Assembly: GCA_002315475.1 (NCBI GenBank)
Contig: DCGI01000106.1
Span: forward strand, 15,311-25,181
DNA from: Christensenella sp. UBA1782
Lineage (GTDB): Bacteria > Bacillota > Clostridia > Christensenellales > DTU072
DNA length: 9,871 bases
Direction: 5' to 3'
Shown here: positions 1-5,876 of the stretch, in pieces
Position numbering within the stretch: the stretch's first letter is position 1
Layout of the letters: each line of letters opens with the position of its first letter
The notes under the pieces: generated by a model
The model's input: the letters and a program-made list of their open reading frames with translations, nothing else
What the model was told of the DNA's origin: nothing
The model's database searches: none
Position numbers and translations under genes: made by a program

Positions 1-216
1 CCCGCCGGTATCGACGCCGTCGGTCAAATGACGCAGGAAAAAAACAGAGTTATGCTCCTTGTCCTAAACGCCACGTCACTGCAAATATTACCGACCACCC
101 TTCTTGCCGTTCGTGCCGAATACGGTGCCGTCCGAGACATTATTCTGCCGACTTTGTTATCCACTTTTTTTACCACGATTCTCGGCGTTCTTTCGGTAAA
201 AATCTTCGTCAAATGA
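1..216 (+). CDS. spmA: Spore maturation protein A (SpmA), C-terminal part, cut by the window edge
   Basis: Frame 1 is open from the first base to the TGA at 214-216, giving the last 71 residues of a membrane protein. The segment NATSLQILPTT, followed by AVRAEYGA and a final hydrophobic helix ending KIFVK, matches the end of the SpmA nucleoside-recognition (Gate) domain family; other members have a similar NTSS..LIPAT..AIRA stretch. In Bacillus, SpmA and SpmB are membrane proteins needed for dehydration of the spore core. Homologues also occur in non-sporulating bacteria, so this alone does not prove sporulation. The internal ATG at 28 is not the start, because the reading frame continues upstream out of the window. 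The stop overlaps the spmB start as ATGA, which supports the assignment by context. Confidence 0.85.
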   Translation, partial: PAGIDAVGQMTQEKNRVMLLVLNATSLQILPTTLLAVRAEYGAVRDIILPTLLSTFFTTILGVLSVKIFVK

Positions 217-716
217 ATTACCTCGTTCCCGTCATTTTGCTGCTTAGCGTTCTGTTCGCCGCTCTGAAAAAAATCTCGGTATACGACAGTTTTGTAGAAG
301 GCGCAAAAGAAGCCGTACGGCTCACGCTTTCGGTTCTTCCTTATCTCGTCGGCATTTTCGTCATGACGGAACTCTTCTCGGTAAGCGGTCTTGCAAAACA
401 GTTATCTTTCTGTTTAGAACCCCTTTTCTCGGTATTAGGTATCCCTTCCGAGCTCATCGAACTCATCATTCTTCGACCTTTATCGGGTAGCGGAAGTCTG
501 GTAGTTACCGAAAAAATCTTTGCCGAATACGGCGTAGACAGTTATGTGGGACGATGCGCTTCCGTCCTCTGCGGCAGTAGCGATACCGTCTTCTACATCG
601 TATCCGTTTACCTTTCAAAATCGGAAAACAAAAAGAGCGGGGCAGCCGTACCCATCGCTCTTTTCTCCACTTTTTCAGGGACGATTCTGTCCTGTTTTTT
701 ATGTCGGTATTTATAA
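213..716 (+). CDS. spmB: Spore maturation protein B (SpmB)
   Basis: This gene encodes 167 residues, close to the roughly 175 usual for SpmB. It is a membrane protein of the nucleoside-recognition (Gate) family with hydrophobic segments near residues 2-18, 34-56, 75-87, 121-135 and 145-165. The family signature is clear: RPLSGSGSL at about 88-96, the stretch YVGRCASVLCGSSDT at about 111-125, then FYIVSVYLS. The start ATG at 213 overlaps the spmA stop (ATGA) and has no good Shine-Dalgarno site, so translation probably depends on re-initiation after spmA. In Bacillus the pair is required for normal spore core dehydration; the molecular activity is not settled. The stop TAA at 714-716 lies inside the palindrome TTATAA shared with the convergent rsmI gene. 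Confidence 0.9.
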   Translation: MNYLVPVILLLSVLFAALKKISVYDSFVEGAKEAVRLTLSVLPYLVGIFVMTELFSVSGLAKQLSFCLEPLFSVLGIPSELIELIILRPLSGSGSLVVTEKIFAEYGVDSYVGRCASVLCGSSDTVFYIVSVYLSKSENKKSGAAVPIALFSTFSGTILSCFLCRYL

Positions 717-1520
717 TCGCAAAGCCAGTTTATACACGAGATTCTTCGACACTTTCCATTCTTCCGCCGTCTCTTTGACGGCACTTTTTTTATCGACGCC
801 TTGTTCGATTTTTTCACGAAGGCACGACAGGATTTCTTCCTCGCCAATCTCTCGTTCTTCCCGTTCTTTCGGCATGACAATCAACACGAATTCTCCTCTT
901 GCTTCTTCGATTATCGTACTGCCGAGCCGTCCTTTCAGAACGGTTTCGTAAATTTTCGTAATCTCTTTTACCGCAAAAAATTCCCGCTCTCCGTATTTTT
1001 TATAGAGTCTGTCCAGTAGTTTTGCGACGTCGTGCGGTGCCGCATACAACACGATCGGCAACGATGCGTTTTGATATTCTTCGAGGACTTTTTCGCTTTC
1101 TTTGTTTTTTTCCGGCAAAAAACCCACAAAGGTAAAACCGCTGTCGATACCGCACAGAGCTATTGCACTTACCAAAGCGCAGGCACCGGGGACGACGGTT
1201 ACTTTGCCCCCCCGTTCTCGCACCTTTCTGCTGACCACCGCACCGGGATCGCTGACACAAGGCATCCCCGCATCACTGACCAAAGCAACGTTTTTCCCTT
1301 GTTCCAATAGCTCCCAAAGGACTTCCGAACCCTCGTTTTCCTTCTGTTTGTAATAGCTTATTAAAGGTTTATTGATTTCTAAGTAATTTAATAGTTTTAA
1401 GGTGTGCCTCGTATCTTCGCAAGCAATTACGTCGGCGTTTTTCAAGGTTTCCACCGCTCTGTAAGTTATATCGCCGAGATTTCCTATCGGCGTCGCCACC
1501 AAATACAGTGTTCCGCTCAT
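711..1520 (-). CDS. rsmI: 16S rRNA (cytidine-1402-2'-O)-methyltransferase RsmI
   Basis: This gene encodes 269 residues, near the usual 270-290 for RsmI. The enzyme transfers a methyl group from S-adenosylmethionine to the 2'-hydroxyl of C1402 in the ribosomal decoding centre. Visible family motifs of the tetrapyrrole-methylase fold are ATPIGNLGDITYRA (9-22), CEDTRHT (34-40), VSDAGMPCVSDPG (81-93) and VVPGACALVSAI (109-120), followed by FVGFLP (131-136). The common Thr in DAGTP is Met here. The C-terminal 40 residues form a charged helical tail, as in other members. The start overlaps the trmN6 stop (ATGA). A strong AAGGAGG lies inside the end of trmN6, 11 nt before the ATG. In B. subtilis the homologues yabB-yazA-yabC are clustered; here the GIY-YIG gene yazA is absent between the two methyltransferases. 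Confidence 0.95.
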   Translation of the reverse strand: MSGTLYLVATPIGNLGDITYRAVETLKNADVIACEDTRHTLKLLNYLEINKPLISYYKQKENEGSEVLWELLEQGKNVALVSDAGMPCVSDPGAVVSRKVRERGGKVTVVPGACALVSAIALCGIDSGFTFVGFLPEKNKESEKVLEEYQNASLPIVLYAAPHDVAKLLDRLYKKYGEREFFAVKEITKIYETVLKGRLGSTIIEEARGEFVLIVMPKEREEREIGEEEILSCLREKIEQGVDKKSAVKETAEEWKVSKNLVYKLALRL

Positions 1521-2239
1521 TTGCCGTAAATCCTCCTTCCCGTTTCGGAATAACTCCCGTCTTCCTCGTAGACGACGACGGGCGCGGGAACGGTCATATA
1601 GGGCTTACCGCCCTTCTTTCCTTCTACGACAAAGGTATCGACGTCTTTGCTCGCTTTCGGTTGAATCAAGGTTATTTTTTTCGGTTCAATGCCGTATTGC
1701 CGCATCAGACAAAGTACATCGCAAAGCCGATACGCTTTATGTACCATAAAAAACGTCCCGCCGAATTTCAGAATTTTGGCGGACGTTTCCAAAAGTTCGG
1801 GCAAAGTCAGAAAAGCTTCGCTTTTACAGATTTCTTCTTCGCTATACCCTTCTTTCTTCTCGCAAGGGGCGTATGGCGGATTCACCAAAACGGTATCGAA
1901 CGTCCCGAATCCTATCTCCCGTTCTATGCCCTGTACGGGCGCGTGCAGGATTTTGACGACGTTTTCGAGATGGTTATAGAGGACGCTTCTTTTTGCCATG
2001 TCGGCAAGCCTTTCTTGCAGTTCCACCCCGACCACCTCCTCGGGTTGATACTTTCCGGCGCACAAAACAGCCACTACGCCGCTCCCCGTACAAAGGTCGC
2101 AAACTCTACTGCCTTTTTTGACGTGTGCGAGATTGACGAGCAACACGCTGTCCGAAGTAAAGCAATACCCGTCTGGGTGTTGTATAATACGTAAACCGTT
2201 ATATTCCAAATCGTCCAAACGTTCTTTTTCCGCAAGCAT
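1517..2239 (-). CDS. trmN6: tRNA1(Val) (adenine-37-N6)-methyltransferase family protein (TrmN6/YabB-like)
   Basis: This gene encodes 240 residues, the usual size of TrmN6/YfiC-type N6-adenine methyltransferases, which modify A37 next to the anticodon of tRNA1(Val) using S-adenosylmethionine. The N-terminus ERLDDLEYNGLRIIQ (6-20), followed by DGYCFTSDSVLL, is typical of the Firmicute family. SAM motif I is DLCTGSGVVAV (48-58), and the adenine-binding catalytic motif NPPY is at 120-123. The open frame runs on to 2380, but the extra N-terminal residues are unlike the family and overlap both the gene's own promoter and that of fba, so I place the start at the ATG at 2239. There is no Shine-Dalgarno site before it: the promoter predicts transcription starting on this ATG. 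The exact tRNA target in this organism is an inference from homology. Confidence 0.88.
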   Translation of the reverse strand: MLAEKERLDDLEYNGLRIIQHPDGYCFTSDSVLLVNLAHVKKGSRVCDLCTGSGVVAVLCAGKYQPEEVVGVELQERLADMAKRSVLYNHLENVVKILHAPVQGIEREIGFGTFDTVLVNPPYAPCEKKEGYSEEEICKSEAFLTLPELLETSAKILKFGGTFFMVHKAYRLCDVLCLMRQYGIEPKKITLIQPKASKDVDTFVVEGKKGGKPYMTVPAPVVVYEEDGSYSETGRRIYGK

Positions 2240-2245
2240 AACAAT

Positions 2246-2274
2246 ATTATATAAAAAAAAACGCTCTCTGTCAA
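2246..2274 (-). promoter_or_regulatory. Consensus sigma-A promoter of trmN6-rsmI, predicting a leaderless transcript
   Basis: On the minus strand TTGACA (2274-2269) and TATAAT (2251-2246) are separated by exactly 17 bp, a perfect match to the housekeeping consensus. With the normal distance from the -10 box, the +1 position falls at 2239, the A of the trmN6 ATG. The 5' untranslated region would then be zero to a few bases. Confidence 0.85.
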
Positions 2275-2301
2275 AAAGATAAAAAAATTTTTGAAAAACA
2301 A

Positions 2302-2330
2302 TAGACCAAAAGGAAAAATAGGTGTATAAT
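2302..2330 (+). promoter_or_regulatory. Sigma-A promoter of fba
   Basis: TAGACC (2302-2307, 4 of 6 matches to TTGACA) lies 17 bp before a perfect TATAAT (2325-2330). The predicted start is near 2337, leaving a leader of about 28 nt that contains GGAGG at 2354-2358. It is back-to-back with the trmN6 promoter, with about 27 bp of A-rich DNA between the two -35 boxes that could serve as an UP element. Confidence 0.8.
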
Positions 2331-2364
2331 GTTGTCAATAAAATTTCTACTTTGGAGGATAAAA

Positions 2365-3294
2365 ATGCCATTAGTAACATCTACCGAAATGTTTAAGAAA
2401 GCCTATGAAGGCGGTTATGCAATCGGTGCATTCAATGTAAACAACATGGAAATTATTCAAGGTATCGTGGAAGCGGGAAAACTCGAACACGCTCCTCTTA
2501 TTTTGCAAGTTTCCAGCGGCGCAAGAAAGTATGCTAACCCCATCTATCTTACGAAAATGGTCGAAGCCGCCGTCGAAGAAAGCGGACTTCCCATCTGCTT
2601 ACACCTCGATCACGGTGACACCTACGAACTCTGCAAAGACTGTGTCGACAAAGGTTTCACTTCCGTTATGATCGACGCTTCCAAGCACAGCTTCGAAGAA
2701 AACATCAAAATTACCAAAAACGTCGTGGAATACGCTCACGATCATGGTGTCGTCGTAGAAGCCGAACTCGGTCGTCTTGCCGGTGTCGAAGACGCCGTCA
2801 ACGTCAGCGCTAAGGATTCCAGCTACACCGATCCCGACCAAGTCCAAGAATTCGTCACCAAAACGGGTGTGGATTCCCTCGCCATCGCTATCGGTACCAG
2901 TCATGGTGCTTATAAGTTCTCGGGAGAACCGAAGCTCCGCTTCGACATTTTGGAAGAAGTCGGCGAGCGTCTTCCCGGATTCCCGATCGTATTGCATGGT
3001 GCCAGCAGCGTTCCGCAATACCTCACCGACCAAATCAACGAATACGGCGGCGATATGCCCGGTGCTCGCGGTGTACCCGAAGAAATGCTTCGTCGTGCCG
3101 CAAGCATGGCTGTCTGCAAAATCAATATCGACTCCGATATCCGTATGGCTGTTACCGCAACCCTCCGTAAGTACTTCAAGGAAAATCCTTCGCACTTCGA
3201 TCCCCGTCAATATCTCGGACCCGCTCGTAACGCCGTTACCGAAATCGTCCGTCACAAGCTCGTCAACGTTCTTGGTTGCAACGGAAAAGCGTAA
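2365..3294 (+). CDS. fba: Class II fructose-1,6-bisphosphate aldolase
   Basis: This gene encodes 309 residues, the normal length for the Firmicute class II enzyme. The enzyme reversibly splits fructose 1,6-bisphosphate into dihydroxyacetone phosphate and glyceraldehyde 3-phosphate, in the cytosol, using zinc. Visible catalytic elements are CLHLDHG (78-84) with the acid/base Asp82 and zinc ligand His83, EAELGRLAG (132-140), AIGTSHGAY (175-183) with zinc ligand His180, VLHGASSVP (209-217) with His211, and the phosphate-binding KINIDSDIR (252-260). The C-terminal DPRQYLGPAR is typical of the clostridial glycolytic branch rather than of tagatose-bisphosphate aldolases. The start is the ATG at 2365, 6 nt after GGAGG; an in-frame ATG at 2329 would overlap the promoter -10 box and adds an unrelated N-terminus. 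The gene has its own promoter and two terminators, so it is probably a single-gene unit. Confidence 0.95.
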   Translation: MPLVTSTEMFKKAYEGGYAIGAFNVNNMEIIQGIVEAGKLEHAPLILQVSSGARKYANPIYLTKMVEAAVEESGLPICLHLDHGDTYELCKDCVDKGFTSVMIDASKHSFEENIKITKNVVEYAHDHGVVVEAELGRLAGVEDAVNVSAKDSSYTDPDQVQEFVTKTGVDSLAIAIGTSHGAYKFSGEPKLRFDILEEVGERLPGFPIVLHGASSVPQYLTDQINEYGGDMPGARGVPEEMLRRAASMAVCKINIDSDIRMAVTATLRKYFKENPSHFDPRQYLGPARNAVTEIVRHKLVNVLGCNGKA

Positions 3295-3315
3295 GATTTT
3301 TTACACAAAACACAC

Positions 3316-3346
3316 AAAAAAACATGGATTCTTTCCATGTTTTTTT
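3316..3346 (+). terminator. Rho-independent terminator of fba
   Basis: A 13-bp perfect stem pairs 3316-3328 with 3334-3346 around the 5-nt loop TTCTT. The arms begin with seven A and end with seven T, so the T run needed for release is part of the stem base. It starts 22 bp after the fba stop and is symmetrical enough to act on both strands. Confidence 0.85.
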
Positions 3347-3353
3347 ATTAACA

Positions 3354-3383
3354 AAAGAGCCGCAGACTGTTCTGCGGCTCTTT
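3354..3383. terminator. Second, GC-rich bidirectional terminator between fba and the convergent isomerase gene
   Basis: A 13-bp perfect stem (3354-3366 with 3371-3383, core GAGCCGCAGA) encloses the loop CTGT. The plus-strand arm ends TTT. On the minus strand the stem ends TTTT and continues GTTAATA. It lies 19 bp beyond the stop of the leftward isomerase gene, so it best serves that operon, while backing up fba termination. Confidence 0.8.
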
Positions 3384-3402
3384 CAAAATAGTGCATAAAC
3401 AC

Positions 3403-4224
3403 TTATTGCAAAACTTGTTTCAGAAAGGCTAATCCTTCTTTTAATGCGGTTATGTTATCTTCCTGCCCCTCAAACTCAATATCGAGGAAACCGTCGTATC
3501 CGCCCTCTTGCAGGGCTTTAACGCATTCTGCGACCGGCACGCGGCCCTTTCCCAGAATCGTGCCGCACAAGTGTTTTCCCCCTTTGGAAGAAAAATAACC
3601 TTTCTTCGGGGTGTTACTCACCAAAAAGTCTTTGGCATGGACGTGGACGGTATACGGAGCGGCGACCTTGACCGACGGCAAAGGTTCGGCATCTACGCAT
3701 AAGAAATTTCCGATGTCGCAAAGCCAGCCGTAATTATCGCATTGCACGCTGTCCATGAGAGCTTTCATGTATTCGGGTGCCTGAAAATACATACCGTGAT
3801 TCTCGGTGCAGGTACGCACGCCGAGTTCTTTGCCGTATTCGGCGATTTCACGAATTCTCGGCGTCATTCTTGCTATCACCTTTTGATAGGTGGTAAACGG
3901 TGATACAAAATAGCAAACGTCGTGTCGCATAATCGGTGCGCCCAAAATTTTTGCAATTTCTAAGGATTTTTTCGTCTTCGCAACCGCTTTTTTACCGAAT
4001 ACGGTACTCAAGTCGGCAGAAACGCAATAGGCGGTTATCGGCAAATCGATTTTTTCGCAATAGTCCCGAATTTCCTTTGCCAAAGCGGGCGTTTCGGGTT
4101 CCAACGTGGTAAATTCGATACCGTCGAATCCCATATCCTTTGCGATTTTACAAATTTCGAAATAGTTACATTTCGTTTTGGCTCTGTATTGATTAAAACT
4201 ATAAGACGAAACCCCTATTTTCAT
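3403..4224 (-). CDS. Sugar phosphate isomerase/epimerase-like TIM-barrel protein (AP endonuclease family 2 fold)
   Basis: This gene encodes 273 residues, the usual length of the xylose-isomerase-like TIM-barrel family that includes IolE, hydroxypyruvate isomerase and sugar epimerases. The metal-site pattern is complete: TENHG with Glu141, CDIGN with Asp170, VHVHAKDF with His196, and DIEFEG with Glu250. The N-terminus MKIGVSSYSF and the segment MGFDGIEFTT (31-40) are the first strands of the barrel. There is no signal peptide, so it is cytosolic. The reaction cannot be named: related proteins isomerise or epimerise keto-sugars, or dehydrate inosose. The start has AAGGAG 5 nt upstream, located across the end of putP, and the two genes are 9 nt apart, so they are very likely co-transcribed. 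A sugar-type enzyme behind a PutP-type transporter is unusual. Confidence 0.85.
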   Translation of the reverse strand: MKIGVSSYSFNQYRAKTKCNYFEICKIAKDMGFDGIEFTTLEPETPALAKEIRDYCEKIDLPITAYCVSADLSTVFGKKAVAKTKKSLEIAKILGAPIMRHDVCYFVSPFTTYQKVIARMTPRIREIAEYGKELGVRTCTENHGMYFQAPEYMKALMDSVQCDNYGWLCDIGNFLCVDAEPLPSVKVAAPYTVHVHAKDFLVSNTPKKGYFSSKGGKHLCGTILGKGRVPVAECVKALQEGGYDGFLDIEFEGQEDNITALKEGLAFLKQVLQ

Positions 4225-4233
4225 ATAAACTCC

Positions 4234-5781
4234 TTAGGACTCTACGTTTTTAGCCGCATTGACTTTGTCAAACAAATCGGTAATTTCTTTGGAAGGTGCT
4301 TCGGTACAAAGGGAAGTAATGACGGCGGCAAGCAGTCCGCAGATAAAACCGGGTATGATTTCGTACAAACCCGTATTATAAACCACGCTTTCCGCACCGT
4401 AATCGAACAAAACCAACCAAATAATATCGACAACGAACCCGACGATGATACCGGCGGTTGCACCTTTATAGTTCAATCTTCTCCAATACAGCGACAAAAG
4501 AATAATCGGTCCGAAAGAGGCACCGAAGGCACTCCAAGCGGTGTCGACCAATCCCATAATGGTACTGAAACCCGATACGATGGGTTTTTCTCCCGTTCCG
4601 AGGAAAGCGATCACAAAGGCAAGGACGGAAATCACGATAATGACGATACGTCCTACCCACATGATTTCTTTATCGTTGGCATTCTTCCGAAGAACCGATT
4701 TATAAACGTCGGATGCGAATGCGGAGGAAGAAGCAAGTAACTGAGAATCGGCGGTAGACATCGAAGCCGCCAAAATGGCGGTGATGATGATGCCTCCGAT
4801 AAAGGCAGGAAACACGTCTCGAGCCATCAACACGAAGATTTGTTCTTTGGTACCTTCCACGCCGGCACCGAAATACTTGCGACCGACTATGGCTACGACG
4901 ACGGCAAACGCACAAATAATCGTCGTCCAAAAACTTCCTACGATTTGCGATCTCTTCATTTCTTTTTCGGACTTGATGGAAATATACCGTACGATAATGT
5001 GCGGCATACCGAAATATCCGAGTCCCCAGCCGAGTCCCGTCAAAATGGTGGAAATACTTTCCCAATCGAATTTTCCCGAAGAAAGCAAGTTATAGTAATT
5101 TTCGGAAACTTCGGAAGCGACAAACATCGAGGAAACGTCCCCTTTGTTCATGACGGCGACCGCCACAATCGGCGTAATCATCATGGCGAGCAGCATCAAC
5201 ATACCTTGGAAAAAGTCCGTCCAACAAACGGCGTTAAACCCGCCCATGAACACGTACAAAATGATGACGACGGCGGAAATAGCCATTGCGATCCTTTCGT
5301 CCAATCCGAATAAGGTATTAAACAACGTTCCGCACGCCTTAATACTGGATGCACCGTAGATGCAGTAAACAATCATAAAAATAACGGCGCAAACCACTTG
5401 CAAAAGCTTACTGTCCGTCAAGAAACGGTTGGTTAAGTATTGCGGAATGGTGATAGAGTCTTTGGCAAGGATGGCGTATCTGCGCAAACGCGGTGCCACA
5501 AAAATCCAAGCCAAAATCGTGCCGATTACCAAGCCGACCGAAATCCAAACCTGTCCCAACCCATACATATAGATGGCACCGGGAAGTCCCATCAAAACCC
5601 ACGCGCTCATGTCGGACGCTCCGGCACTCAGTGCGGCAACCAATCCGTTTAACTGTCTTCCGCCTAAGAAAAAGTCCTTTTCGCCCTTTTGGTTTTTATC
5701 TTTGAATAAAAAGAAAACCCCGACGCCGATAACCAACAAAATGTATAAAACAAATGCTATGATTTCTCCTACGTTTGCCAT
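4234..5781 (-). CDS. putP: Sodium/proline symporter PutP-like (sodium:solute symporter family)
   Basis: This gene encodes 515 residues with about 13 hydrophobic segments, matching PutP (about 500). It is a cytoplasmic-membrane protein expected to import proline with sodium. Key motifs are FFLGGRQL (37-44), SAGASDMSAW (52-61) in which Asp57 and Ser59 correspond to the sodium/proline residues Asp55 and Ser57 of E. coli PutP, GWGLGYFGMPHIIVRY (251-266), and the sodium-site segment ILAASMSTADSQLL (336-349). The ATG at 5781 is chosen because AGGAG lies 8 nt upstream and MANVGEII begins the first membrane helix; the frame is open back to 5838, but that stretch covers the promoter. A TIM-barrel isomerase gene follows at 9 nt. 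No proline-degrading gene is in the window, so the substrate could differ within this broad family. Confidence 0.88.
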   Translation of the reverse strand: MANVGEIIAFVLYILLVIGVGVFFLFKDKNQKGEKDFFLGGRQLNGLVAALSAGASDMSAWVLMGLPGAIYMYGLGQVWISVGLVIGTILAWIFVAPRLRRYAILAKDSITIPQYLTNRFLTDSKLLQVVCAVIFMIVYCIYGASSIKACGTLFNTLFGLDERIAMAISAVVIILYVFMGGFNAVCWTDFFQGMLMLLAMMITPIVAVAVMNKGDVSSMFVASEVSENYYNLLSSGKFDWESISTILTGLGWGLGYFGMPHIIVRYISIKSEKEMKRSQIVGSFWTTIICAFAVVVAIVGRKYFGAGVEGTKEQIFVLMARDVFPAFIGGIIITAILAASMSTADSQLLASSSAFASDVYKSVLRKNANDKEIMWVGRIVIIVISVLAFVIAFLGTGEKPIVSGFSTIMGLVDTAWSAFGASFGPIILLSLYWRRLNYKGATAGIIVGFVVDIIWLVLFDYGAESVVYNTGLYEIIPGFICGLLAAVITSLCTEAPSKEITDLFDKVNAAKNVES

Positions 5782-5809
5782 ATCAAAATCTCCTAAAGTA
5801 TTATTTTTT

Positions 5810-5838
5810 ATTGTACACAAAAAAAGGCTTTTTTGCAA
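5810..5838 (-). promoter_or_regulatory. Sigma-A promoter of the putP-isomerase operon
   Basis: On the minus strand TTGCAA (5838-5833) and TACAAT (5815-5810) are 17 bp apart. The predicted start is near 5803, giving a leader of about 22 nt with AGGAG at 5794-5790. The -35 box lies in the loop of the upstream gene's terminator hairpin and the spacer spans its right arm and T run. Confidence 0.7.
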
Positions 5839-5855
5839 ACAGAAAAGCCCCTTTT
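5819..5855 (-). terminator. Rho-independent terminator of the KDPG-aldolase-like gene
   Basis: Read on the minus strand, AAAAGG-GGCTTTT pairs with AAAAGCC-TTTTTT (13 pairs including two G-T wobbles) around a loop of about 10 nt, and a run of seven T ends the structure. It begins about 21 bp after the stop of the upstream gene and overlaps the putP promoter. Confidence 0.75.
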
Positions 5856-5876
5856 ATAAAAATCCGTTCAAAAAGT

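Noticed and set aside
1207..1213. Run of seven C (seven G in the coding strand) inside rsmI, possible slippage or phase variation
   Set aside because: The frame is intact, the run encodes ordinary residues (RGG), and a housekeeping rRNA methyltransferase is not a usual phase-variable gene.
1508..2194. Plus-strand open frame of 228 codons
   Set aside because: It lies antisense to trmN6, matches no family I recognise, and reflects the codon bias of the real gene.
2599..3255. Minus-strand open frame of 218 codons inside fba
   Set aside because: fba is certain on the other strand; the open frame comes from its strongly biased codon use.
5782..5838. Longer N-terminus for the PutP-like protein
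   Set aside because: It would begin on the promoter -35 box and read through the -10 box; a good AGGAG and family-like N-terminus support 5781.
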